A stretch of DNA of 13,548 nt from Desulfobacterales bacterium. Lineage in GTDB: Bacteria > Desulfobacterota > Desulfobacteria > Desulfobacterales > UBA5852. Every line of letters starts with the position of its first letter. The stretch's first letter is position 1. Below are positions 1 to 5,602 of the stretch, piece by piece. The position numbers and the translations under genes are program-made. The notes below the pieces were generated by a model. It saw nothing but the letters and a program-made list of their open reading frames with translations, was not told where the DNA came from and did no database searches. The stretch lies in NCBI GenBank assembly GCA_030066455.1, contig JASJBQ010000086.1, forward strand, positions 1-13,548, read 5' to 3'.

Positions 1-437
1 GAAACGTTTTCATAGCCCGCCTCAAACAGGCGCTGGGCGAGAATGTGGCTGTCCTGGCAGCTTCTTCCCGAACAGTAGGTCACGATGGGGTGGCTGGGTG
101 CGTATTGCGACCGAAAGCCATCGATGTGGCGGTCGAACTCGCCCAGGGGCAGGGAGAGTGCCCCGGGAATATGGCCCGCGCGATAGTCGGCGGCCGTGCG
201 GGAATCCACGAAAAGCACCTTGCCACCGGTGTGCAGCCGGTGGGCTGTGGCGGCATCCGGGATCTCAAAATCCAGGGTGGGCGCCAGGGCGGTCTGGTCG
301 GCGGTCACGACCCCTTGGGCTTCGTCCCACTGGCCCCACCAGGGGATGCCCCGCGGCGAGATGGTATTCACGCCTGCAGCCAGAACGAGCGCCGTGGCCA
401 GGAGCCCGCCCATCTGTTTGACCAGGTCCGTCACCAT
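1..437 (-). CDS. Membrane-anchored rhodanese-like protein (3' truncated by window edge)
   Basis: Rhodanese-domain sulfurtransferase, likely on the outer face of the cytoplasmic membrane. The first 145 residues are inside the window and the C-terminus runs off at base 1. I chose the ATG at 435-437 because a TAA lies directly upstream in frame. Residues about 5-24 (LVKQMGGLLATALVLAAGVN) form a hydrophobic segment that could be a signal anchor. A linker follows, with a Trp-rich WWGQW at 33-37. The rhodanese fold starts near residue 60: VDSR at 77-80, then AGHIPGA at 87-93, the usual substrate-loop motif. The active-site loop is Y121-C122-SGRS-C127-Q, where C122 is the expected persulfide cysteine and C127 is a second nearby cysteine. 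It starts 4 bases after the thioredoxin-like gene ends, so the two are almost certainly co-transcribed. Family call is firm; substrate and localisation are inference. A further C-terminal domain cannot be excluded. Confidence 0.85.
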   Translation of the reverse strand, partial: MVTDLVKQMGGLLATALVLAAGVNTISPRGIPWWGQWDEAQGVVTADQTALAPTLDFEIPDAATAHRLHTGGKVLFVDSRTAADYRAGHIPGALSLPLGEFDRHIDGFRSQYAPSHPIVTYCSGRSCQDSHILAQRLFEAGYENV

Positions 438-441
438 TTAT

Positions 442-873
442 TCAGGACGCTGACAATATCTTGGAGAGCATTGACAAATAGGCGCGGGGCGGAATGAAGC
501 CCGGCATCGGGCCGATCTGCTCGCCGTTGTTCAGCAGCAGAAAGGTGGCTGGCAGCCCCCTGACACCGAACTGGCGTGCAATCCGTTGTTCCTGATCCAC
601 ATCCACTTTGATGGCAATGGTTTGCTTGTTGAGGAAATCGATGACCGCCGCGTCGCCAAAGGTCTCTTTCTCCATCTGGCCGCAGTAGGTGCACCAGTCG
701 GCATGGAAATAGATGACCATGTTTTTCTTCTGCCGGCGGGCCAGGTCGGTCCCTTCTCTGTAAGTGTGCCAGTTGACGGCGGCGGTGGAAGAAACCACTG
801 CTTTGCTCGGACCCAGAAAATATCCGGTTACGAGGGCCAGCCCCAGGGTAAGGCCAATTCCGTATTTGAGCAT
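442..873 (-). CDS. Thioredoxin-fold protein with N-terminal membrane anchor
   Basis: Thioredoxin-like thiol-disulfide protein of 143 aa, resembling the DsbD C-terminal/SoxW-type group. Residues about 4-20 are hydrophobic and fit a signal peptide or uncleaved anchor, so the domain probably faces the periplasm. The redox motif is W60-C61-T-Y-C64 within HADWCTYCGQM. The conserved cis-proline region is GLPATFLL at 106-113. Both are what a working thioredoxin fold needs. The ATG at 871-873 is preceded by GGAG six bases upstream on the coding strand, which supports this start over the longer reading frame in another phase. The rhodanese gene follows after 4 bases, suggesting a two-gene redox/sulfur unit that delivers or removes reducing equivalents outside the cytoplasm. 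The specific partner cannot be told from sequence. Confidence 0.87.
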   Translation of the reverse strand: MLKYGIGLTLGLALVTGYFLGPSKAVVSSTAAVNWHTYREGTDLARRQKKNMVIYFHADWCTYCGQMEKETFGDAAVIDFLNKQTIAIKVDVDQEQRIARQFGVRGLPATFLLLNNGEQIGPMPGFIPPRAYLSMLSKILSAS

Positions 874-936
874 GAACTCCAGCTTTCATCCCATGACCGG
901 CCTGGCCGGCCTTGTTATGCTGCATGGCTGCGTATT

Positions 937-965
937 TTCACCGTCAGCCGGTAAGCCTGTATAAT
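937..965 (+). promoter_or_regulatory. Candidate sigma-70 promoter for the twin-CX3C gene
   Basis: TTCACC at 937-942 (4 of 6 to TTGACA), 17 bases, then a perfect TATAAT at 960-965. Transcription would start near 972, giving a leader of about 170 bases before the ATG at 1145. That is long enough to hold regulation. The -10 match stands out in this GC-rich background, but the call rests on consensus only. Confidence 0.45.
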
Positions 966-1056
966 GTGATTTGAGAAATTAACGCAGGTGCGAAAGAAAT
1001 GCAAATGGAGGCGTTTCCCCGGGGTTGCAGATCGGCGGCCGCGCATTACTGTACGC

Positions 1057-1083
1057 AACGAATGGGCTGCGCGGGCGTTCGTT
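1057..1083. repeat. Inverted repeat AACGAA-N15-TTCGTT in the leader of the CX3C gene
   Basis: AACGAA (1057-1062) and its exact complement TTCGTT (1078-1083) flank 15 GC-rich bases. In RNA this could form a 5' leader hairpin. In DNA it could be an operator for a dimeric regulator. Six-base arms can arise by chance, so it is a weak candidate. Confidence 0.25.
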
Positions 1084-1144
1084 AAGACTCCGTGCCAAAG
1101 CCAATCCACGCGATTCGTAATTACGTCGACGGAAGGAGCCTGCC

Positions 1145-1297
1145 ATGGGTGAAACCCGAAAGATCAAACCCAGTGAACAGCGATGTATCAGTGATTGTAT
1201 CCGAAAGTTCTGGGGTGACCGGAGCGACCCGACCGATCCGGAAACCCGAGAGCGGTCCTATGAGCAATGTTTGACCGAATGTCAGGTTTGCGGTTAA
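1145..1297 (+). CDS. 50-aa cysteine-rich protein with twin CX3C motifs, function unknown
   Basis: A small gene that length filters would miss. The ATG at 1145 is preceded by GGAAGGAG (1131-1138) with six-base spacing, among the best Shine-Dalgarno sequences in the window, and ends in TAA at 1295-1297. The protein is hydrophilic, with no signal peptide or membrane segment. Cysteines lie at 14, 18, 42, 46 and 49: C14-x3-C18, a 23-residue charged linker, then C42-x3-C46-x2-C49. Twin CX3C motifs on two helices are the pattern of disulfide-clamped helical hairpins (for instance small Tims in eukaryotes) or could bind a metal; I do not claim homology. The linker RSDPTDPETRERSYEQ is turn-rich then helical. 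It is divergent from the thioredoxin/rhodanese pair, which is suggestive for a thiol-bearing protein. I do not recognise the family. The coding call rests on the ribosome-binding site, patterned cysteines and upstream promoter. Confidence 0.72.
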   Translation: MGETRKIKPSEQRCISDCIRKFWGDRSDPTDPETRERSYEQCLTECQVCG

Positions 1298-1340
1298 ACC
1301 TCATGAAGGCCGTAAGACGAGGCGTTTCAACTGATCAAGA

Positions 1341-1396
1341 CAGGTGCCCCGTCAGAGCGCGGCGGTGCAAAGCCCCGCGCGATTAGGGTGCCGAAG
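1341..1396 (+). ncRNA. Possible structured RNA, weakly GEMM-like core
   Basis: The stretch after the CX3C gene can form two mutually exclusive GC-rich stems. Stem A pairs 1346-1352 with 1357-1363 (one C-C mismatch, CAGA tetraloop). Stem B pairs GCGCGG at 1357-1362 with CCGCGC at 1375-1380. Between them lies GGTGCAAAGCC (1364-1374), and further on GGTGCCGA (1387-1394). ACAGG, a hairpin, then GCAAAGCC, then GGNNNCCGA recalls the order in c-di-GMP-I (GEMM-I, RF01051) riboswitches, but the conserved GGCAAACC of the first strand and a GNRA loop are missing. There is also no plus-strand gene downstream to control. It may be a 3' UTR structure or chance folding of GC-rich DNA. Confidence 0.18.
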
Positions 1397-1402
1397 CTAT
1401 CG

Positions 1403-1433
1403 ACGGCCCGGTCTGCAGAGCAGCGGGCCGTTT
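1403..1433 (+). terminator. Strong hairpin after the CX3C gene, likely terminator
   Basis: ACGGCCCG (1403-1410) pairs perfectly with CGGGCCGT (1424-1431). Inside, CTGC (1413-1416) pairs with GCAG (1420-1423) around an AGA loop, with a two-base bulge. On the plus strand the hairpin is followed by only TTT (1431-1433), so the U-tract is short. It lies between the convergent CX3C and HEAT-like genes and may serve both, although the minus strand has no T-run after it. Confidence 0.6.
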
Positions 1434-1439
1434 CGCATG

Positions 1440-1634
1440 TCAGCTTTCGACCCTCACCTTTTCCTCCGAGAGCTCCGTTAGCCGCTCGCGTGCGGCCATA
1501 CAGACCATTTCATCCTCGTCCTTCTCGATGATCTGTTTCAGCAGGGATTTATCACTCATCCGGTTGACGGCTTTGATGCGTACCTCCGGGTTGGAATGCT
1601 GCCAACGGGGTACGAAGATATCCTGAAACTTCAT
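1440..1634 (-). CDS. Small HEAT-like repeat protein (64 aa)
   Basis: A 64-residue protein made of one or two helical hairpins of HEAT/armadillo type. Residues 14-31 (SNPEVRIKAVNRMSDKSL) carry the typical pattern of a HEAT helix start, with Pro, then Val, Arg, Ala at the expected spacing. Residues 38-55 repeat a similar helix pair. The start is clear: AGGAGG lies six bases before the ATG at 1632-1634. There is no signal peptide. Short HEAT proteins usually act as scaffolds for protein contacts, but nothing here identifies a partner. It is convergent with the CX3C gene, and its upstream side is a 336-base gap with an AT-rich island, so it is probably transcribed alone. The fold call is moderately secure; the function is unknown. 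Confidence 0.75.
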   Translation of the reverse strand: MKFQDIFVPRWQHSNPEVRIKAVNRMSDKSLLKQIIEKDEDEMVCMAARERLTELSEEKVRVES

Positions 1635-1823
1635 GGCGCACCTCCTGGGTTGGATGTTTACGCCCGTCCAGGGAATTCCCCGGAGCAGGCCGTATGATAA
1701 AGGGCCTCGATAAATCCTTCATTTAGAATGGCGTCGCCGCAATGGAGAGCAAAGGTCAGGCGGTGCTGCAGGTGAGTGGGATAACGGAATCTGCTAACAA
1801 CACAGGATGGTAGCGAATATACT

Positions 1824-1840
1824 GTTTCCGCTCCGGAAAC
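1824..1840. repeat. Perfect inverted repeat GTTTCCG-CTC-CGGAAAC
   Basis: Seven-base arms 1824-1830 and 1834-1840 with a three-base loop. No T-run follows on either strand, so it is a weak terminator. It touches the AT-rich island, which makes an operator at least as likely. Confidence 0.4.
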
Positions 1841-1884
1841 CGTAATAAATTAAATGAATATAATTATATATTTAATAAATTAGG
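1841..1884. repeat. AT-rich island with 10-bp direct repeat TAATAAATTA
   Basis: About forty nearly pure A/T bases in a GC-rich window. TAATAAATTA occurs exactly at 1843-1852 and again at 1873-1882, 30 bases apart start to start, roughly three helical turns. This fits binding of a nucleoid protein or regulator on one face of the DNA, an UP-element-like promoter region, or relaxed intergenic drift. Confidence 0.45.
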
Positions 1885-1970
1885 ATCGGCACCCAGCAAC
1901 GTCAAGGTATGCGCGCGCGGGCTCGCGTTTCTGCGAGGGGCCGTGGCAGGATAATGCCCATGAAGCCCGT

Positions 1971-2147
1971 TCAGGCTTTGCTGCCGTCGAGGGCCTGGCG
2001 GAGACGGGCATGTTCGGCTTTCAACCGGCGCAGGGCTTCCTCCAGCGCCTGACGCTCACTGAAAGGGGCTTGGGTTAGCTGCTTCTCGAGGGCTTCGATT
2101 TCTCGCCAGACGCGGTAGAGATCCTGAGCAATGAGTCGGATCGACAT
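1971..2147 (-). CDS. 58-aa coiled-coil protein, function unknown
   Basis: A short, highly charged, almost entirely helical protein. From residue 11 (YRVWREIEALEKQL) to about residue 51 it shows heptad-like spacing of Leu, Ile and Ala, interrupted at QAPFSERQ, so it is likely a two-helix antiparallel hairpin. I placed the start at the ATG at 2145-2147 because GGAGGA lies about five bases upstream. A longer frame beginning at 2192 has no such site and adds residues of a different character. The gene lies 62 bases after the beta-CASP metallohydrolase on the same strand and is probably its downstream operon partner. There is no cysteine or known catalytic motif. I do not recognise the family, and an adaptor role toward the metallohydrolase is speculation. 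Confidence 0.7.
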   Translation of the reverse strand: MSIRLIAQDLYRVWREIEALEKQLTQAPFSERQALEEALRRLKAEHARLRQALDGSKA

Positions 2148-2209
2148 GCTTCCTCCATGCGGGCGGAACACACGGCTGACTTCGGCGGACAATGCGTATC
2201 CTGGAATGG

Positions 2210-3772
2210 TCAGTCCAACGCGATGGTTTCCCCCGATTGCGGTGTCAGGGCCTGGAAGCCGTTCTGGTTGAGATGTTTGGCAAACGCCAGGGACTGGTCT
2301 TCTTCCCCGTGAACCACTGCGATTTTCCGAATTTCGAGGTTCGATTGTCGCAGAAAGCGCATGAGTTCTTCGCGGTCGGCATGCGCGCTGAAACCGCCGA
2401 TCTTGGATACGTGGGCCGCCAGCGGGTAGGTCTTGTTCATGAACTTGAGATCCGGTGCCGGCCCCCGGCGCCCCTCGGCGGCATAGGCTTCACCCGTTTC
2501 CAGGATGCGCCGCCCCAGGGTGTGGCGGGCCATGAACCCCACCACCAGAATGGTGTTGCGGGGATTGTGGATCTTGTAGCGCAGGTGGTGCAGGATCCGG
2601 CCGGCTTCGCACATGCCTGAAGCGGATATGACGATGTGGGGGGTTTCGTCCCGGGTCAGGGCGATGGACTCCTCCACCGACTGAACAAAGCGGATCTGGT
2701 CGAAGCGGAAAGGGTTGCGCCCGCTCTGAAGGAATGTAGCATGGGCTTCCTCATCGTAGACCTCGGGGTGCTCGCCGAATACGGTGGTGATCTTGGTGGC
2801 CAGCGGGCTGTCGACGTAGACCGGCAGTTTGGGCACCGCATCCTCAATGTAGAGTTCGTGCAGGACGTAAAGCAGTTCCTGGGTTCGTCCAAAGGCAAAA
2901 GAGGGGATCAGGATCGTGCCGCCGCGTTCGCTGGCCTCGGCCAGAACGGATTGAAGCCGGGGCTTGAGGTCCACCACCGGCTCATGCAGACGGTCGCCAT
3001 AGGTGCTTTCCATGATCAGCAGATCCAGCCGACGGTCGGCCGCTTCAAATTCGAGGCAGGGGTCGCGCAGAATCGGTTTGTCGAAACGGCCGAGATCGCC
3101 CGTGTAGCCGACGGTGACGTTGCGTCCGTCGACCTGGGTCCGGATAATGCTGATGGCGGAGCCTAGAATGTGGCCGGCTTCGTAGAGCGTGCAGACCATG
3201 TCCCGGCCTACGGTAATCGGGTGGCGGTAGGGATAGCCGTCGAAAAGCGCGAGCGCCCGCTCGGCGTCGGCCATGGTATAGAGCGGGGTCACCGCATCCA
3301 GATTGTTTTCGGCGATAATGGTGTTGATGGCGTCGGTGTCGAGGTTGTGGCCGTTTTTTTTGAGGATGCGGCGCACATCGGCTTTGCTTTTCCGACCGCC
3401 CTTGCGATGATGCGAAAGAAAATGGCGGGCGGTTTTATAGTTCAGGTAATCGGCGTCCGATTCCTGGATATGGGCCGAGTCCCTGAGCAGATATTCACAG
3501 GCATCCCGTGTGGCCCTTGTCGACAGGACACGGCCCGGGAAGTCTTTGCGCGCCAGTAGCGGAATCCGCCCGGAGTGGTCGATATGGGCGTGGGAGAGTA
3601 CCACGTTCGTGAGCCGCTGCGGATCGAACGGCAGCTTGCGGTTCTTGGCGTTGGTCTCCGTGCGGCGGCCCTGCACCAGCCCGCAGTCCATCAGCAGGCG
3701 GTCTTCGCCGTTTGCGAGCAGATGCGCCGAGCCGGTGACTTCGCGCGCGGCACCATGGAAGGTGACTTGCAT
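2210..3772 (-). CDS. Beta-CASP metallo-beta-lactamase, RNA-specificity type
   Basis: A 520-aa MBL-fold enzyme of the beta-CASP group with the RNA-specificity C-terminal domain, expected to be a zinc-dependent ribonuclease in the cytoplasm. Motif II is S60-HAHIDH-66 (H61, H63, D65, H66). Motif III is H201 in EAGHILGSA, and motif IV is D226 in TGDLGR. The beta-CASP domain includes ESTYGD (255-260), DSPLA (321-325) and SASGMCEAGR (383-392). Motif C and the final zinc histidine are in GFSAHAD (460-466, H464) and VVHGEE (486-491, H488). All metal ligands appear intact. Residues about 111-160 hold a Lys/Arg-rich insertion (for instance HHRKGGRKSK at 121-130) where I would expect a short loop. The start ATG has AAGGA about eight bases upstream. 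It sits 48 bases after the acyl-CoA synthetase-like gene, likely the same transcript. Exact RNA target unknown. Confidence 0.93.
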   Translation of the reverse strand: MQVTFHGAAREVTGSAHLLANGEDRLLMDCGLVQGRRTETNAKNRKLPFDPQRLTNVVLSHAHIDHSGRIPLLARKDFPGRVLSTRATRDACEYLLRDSAHIQESDADYLNYKTARHFLSHHRKGGRKSKADVRRILKKNGHNLDTDAINTIIAENNLDAVTPLYTMADAERALALFDGYPYRHPITVGRDMVCTLYEAGHILGSAISIIRTQVDGRNVTVGYTGDLGRFDKPILRDPCLEFEAADRRLDLLIMESTYGDRLHEPVVDLKPRLQSVLAEASERGGTILIPSFAFGRTQELLYVLHELYIEDAVPKLPVYVDSPLATKITTVFGEHPEVYDEEAHATFLQSGRNPFRFDQIRFVQSVEESIALTRDETPHIVISASGMCEAGRILHHLRYKIHNPRNTILVVGFMARHTLGRRILETGEAYAAEGRRGPAPDLKFMNKTYPLAAHVSKIGGFSAHADREELMRFLRQSNLEIRKIAVVHGEEDQSLAFAKHLNQNGFQALTPQSGETIALD

Positions 3773-3820
3773 ACGGGTTCCTTTCGGTCCAGCGGCCGCC
3801 CGGCAACACGGGCAACGGTA

Positions 3821-5305
3821 TCAGGGCTTTCCGTAAAGGGACTTGACCTGCGAGCGGTCGATGCTCCCTTCAGCGGTCTTGGGGAGTTCCGCGACGAATT
3901 CGACGTACCGCGGCTTTTTGTAGCGGGCGATGCGGGCGGCCACAAAGTCGGCCAGTTCCTTGGCCTCGAGGGACATGCCCGCCCTGAGAACGCAGACGGC
4001 TTTGATGCCTTCGCCGAATTTGGGATCGGGGACACCGATGACGGAAACCTCGTCCACCGCCGCGTGCGTCTGAATGACGGCCTCGACCTCGGCCGGATAA
4101 ACATTCTCGCCCCCGGGTTTGATCAGTTCTTTCTCCGGCTTGCGCCCCCCGAACCAGAGAAAACCGTTCGCATCGACATGGCCCAGGTCGCCGGTGTGGT
4201 GCCATCCGTTGCGGAACAACTGACGGTTGACTTCGTCCTGACGCCAGAAACCCTGGAATACGAGCGGGCCCTGCACCACGATCTCGCCCGGAGTGCCGAC
4301 GGCAACATCCCGGTCCTCGTCGTCCACGATCCGAAACGTCGTCAGCAGCCCCTGACGTCCGGCGGACCCCGGGTTTTCACCGACCGGTGCCAAGGTGACG
4401 AAACCCGAGGTCTCGGTCTGGCCGTAAAGGGTCCAGAAAGTACATGCTGCCCGCTGTTCAAAAGCGGCGATCATGTCGGGCTGGTCGAGACCCAGCACAT
4501 GCTTCAGGGAAGACAAATCCCAGGGGCGCTGGTCGAGTTCATCCATCAGGTTGCTCAAGATGGGCGGGAAGCTTCCCAGTACGGAGATCCGTGCCTCCTC
4601 GGTCCACCGCAGGACCGCGCGGGCGTCGAAACGTTCGATGACCGCGTTTTTGCCGCCGGCATGCAGCACCGCGAAGGCCAGATTGAGTCCGGTGATGTGA
4701 AACAGGGGCAGCATGTTCAGATAGGCGTCGCGGTCGTCCAGTTTCAGGGTCGCGATGGTCTGCATGTTACTGGCGATAAAATTCTCATGGCTCAGCACGG
4801 CCCCCCGGGGTTTGCCGCCCATAGCGGCCGTGTAGATGATGACGTAGGGCGCGCCGCCATCGGAGGGGGCGGCCGGAGCGATGTCTGTCCGGGGCGGGTT
4901 CGCCATCATGGTTTCCATATCCAACGGCTGAACGCCGTCGCCGGCTTGCGTCAGCGCAGCGGCCGTGGCGGCATGCGGGGCATCAAAAAGGAGAAGTCCC
5001 GGTTCGGCGTCCCGAAGAATGAACTGCAGCTCCTCTGCTGCCAGCCGCCAGTTCAACGGAACGATGATCGCCCCCAGACGGGCCGCAGCGCCGAGAAGAA
5101 AAAAATAGCGGCGGCTGTTAAAGGCCAACACGGCCGCGCGATCTCCCGGCCGGAGACCGTGGTTTGCCAGCACGGCGGCCAGCCGGTCGACCGATTGCTT
5201 CAGTTCGCTGAAGCTCAGGCTGCCCTCGGCGTCGACCAGTGCCGGACGGTCGCCGAACAGGGCCGCGTTGCGGCGGAAAAGATCATAAAGGTTCAGGCTG
5301 CGCAT
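3821..5305 (-). CDS. AMP-binding (ANL) acyl-CoA synthetase-like protein with altered A3 and A10 motifs
   Basis: A 494-aa member of the ANL adenylate-forming superfamily, by family an acid-CoA ligase. Conserved landmarks are A5 YGQTE (294-298), A7 TGD (371-373) and A8 GRKPEKELIKPGGENVYPAEVE from 387, all good. Two catalytic motifs are not canonical. The A3 phosphate loop, normally YTSGTTGxPKG, reads YTAAMGGKPRG (158-168), losing the Ser/Thr residues and with Lys replaced by Arg. The A10 region, normally PKTxxGKIxR, reads PKTAEGSIDR (475-484), so the lysine needed for adenylation is Ser481. Both changes fall in an otherwise well-preserved reading frame, so this is not a decaying gene. It may be a recurrent subfamily, thioester-forming only, or use another lysine. 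The start ATG has GGAGGGAG upstream. It is divergent from the zinc-ribbon gene and precedes the metallohydrolase. Substrate not predictable. Confidence 0.9.
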   Translation of the reverse strand: MRSLNLYDLFRRNAALFGDRPALVDAEGSLSFSELKQSVDRLAAVLANHGLRPGDRAAVLAFNSRRYFFLLGAAARLGAIIVPLNWRLAAEELQFILRDAEPGLLLFDAPHAATAAALTQAGDGVQPLDMETMMANPPRTDIAPAAPSDGGAPYVIIYTAAMGGKPRGAVLSHENFIASNMQTIATLKLDDRDAYLNMLPLFHITGLNLAFAVLHAGGKNAVIERFDARAVLRWTEEARISVLGSFPPILSNLMDELDQRPWDLSSLKHVLGLDQPDMIAAFEQRAACTFWTLYGQTETSGFVTLAPVGENPGSAGRQGLLTTFRIVDDEDRDVAVGTPGEIVVQGPLVFQGFWRQDEVNRQLFRNGWHHTGDLGHVDANGFLWFGGRKPEKELIKPGGENVYPAEVEAVIQTHAAVDEVSVIGVPDPKFGEGIKAVCVLRAGMSLEAKELADFVAARIARYKKPRYVEFVAELPKTAEGSIDRSQVKSLYGKP

Positions 5306-5359
5306 GGACGCTCCCTCCCGGGGAAGATGCCCCTAAAAGATCTTAACTTCTAAACCTTT

Positions 5360-5480
5360 GATTTTATGCCATGAATGCGAGCGGACCCACTATACGCAAA
5401 GCATGGCGCGCATGCAAGCGCATATCCCGCCGTGCTTGTCGGACAGGCGCCATCAGGGCCTAAGCCCCCGATTTTATGCC
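5360..5480. repeat. Two copies of GATTTTATGCC, 110 bases apart
   Basis: GATTTTATGCC occurs exactly at 5360-5370 and 5470-5480. The first copy is downstream of the minus-strand promoter candidate; the second is about ten bases before the plus-strand -35. Paired placement at a divergent promoter is what a regulator that loops or represses both sides would use. Eleven identical bases within 300 is unlikely by chance but not proof. Confidence 0.35.
5389..5417 (-). promoter_or_regulatory. Candidate promoter for the acyl-CoA synthetase-like gene
   Basis: On the minus strand, TTGCAT (5417-5412), 17 bases, then TATAGT (5394-5389, 5 of 6 to TATAAT). Start of transcription would be near 5382, about 75 bases before the ATG. 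The -35 is weak and lies within the inverted repeat GCATG-N5-CATGC (5401-5415), which could be an operator. Confidence 0.33.
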
Positions 5481-5489
5481 GATCTGCTT

Positions 5490-5518
5490 TTGACAGCGTT
5501 TTCCTTTTCTGCTATTCT
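5490..5518 (+). promoter_or_regulatory. Sigma-70-type promoter for the zinc-ribbon gene
   Basis: Perfect TTGACA at 5490-5495, 17-base spacer, TATTCT at 5513-5518 (4 of 6 to TATAAT). Predicted start of transcription near 5525, leaving a leader of about 78 bases. This is the best promoter match I found in the window. Confidence 0.6.
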
Positions 5519-5602
5519 CCCCATATTCGGCTTTAAAGGCATCGGCTTCATCGTTACCCAGACGGACTTTTCCCAAGTGCGCGCCCAGGTCCGGAGTGAT
5601 TC

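Larger units (their letters stand above)
874..1144. other. Divergent intergenic region, trx-like (-) / twin-CX3C gene (+)
   Basis: This 271-base stretch separates two divergent genes. It holds a candidate plus-strand sigma-70 promoter (937-965), a 6-bp inverted repeat AACGAA/TTCGTT at 1057-1062 and 1078-1083, a 10-bp perfect palindrome CGTAATTACG at 1116-1125, and a strong Shine-Dalgarno at 1131-1138. I see no convincing minus-strand promoter for the thioredoxin gene, though one must exist here or overlap the plus-strand one. A 28-codon plus-strand frame exists inside but lacks a good ribosome-binding site. Confidence 0.5.
1635..1970. other. Intergenic region with hairpin and AT-rich island
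   Basis: No gene is supported in these 336 bases. The region holds a 7-bp perfect hairpin at 1824-1840, an AT-only-like island at 1841-1884, and a 5-bp CTCGC/GCGAG stem at 1922-1926 and 1933-1937 just past the 58-aa gene. On the minus strand, TTGACG (1905-1900), 17 bases, TAATTT (1882-1877) is a poor promoter candidate for the HEAT-like gene. TATAAT also occurs on the minus strand at 1868-1863, without a -35 match. Confidence 0.4.
5306..5602. other. Divergent intergenic region, acyl-CoA synthetase-like (-) / zinc-ribbon (+)
   Basis: This region of about 300 bases is less GC-rich than the flanks. It contains a good plus-strand promoter (5490-5518), a fair minus-strand promoter (5389-5417), two exact copies of GATTTTATGCC, and an inverted repeat GCATG-N5-CATGC at 5401-5415 that overlaps the minus-strand -35. 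An 82-codon plus-strand frame covers it (TTG start at 5358), but it runs through the promoter and I regard it as non-coding. Confidence 0.5.

Noticed and set aside
998..1087. 28-codon frame in the leader of the CX3C gene
   Set aside because: Has three cysteines but no convincing ribosome-binding site; could at most be a leader peptide and I cannot support it.
1303..1386. 27-codon Arg-rich frame directly after the CX3C gene
   Set aside because: No clear Shine-Dalgarno and it covers the foldable GC-rich segment; chance frame is likelier.
3575..5353. 592-codon plus-strand open frame
   Set aside because: Antisense shadow of the acyl-CoA synthetase-like gene and the start of the metallohydrolase; the encoded residues show no family motifs and no ribosome-binding site was seen.
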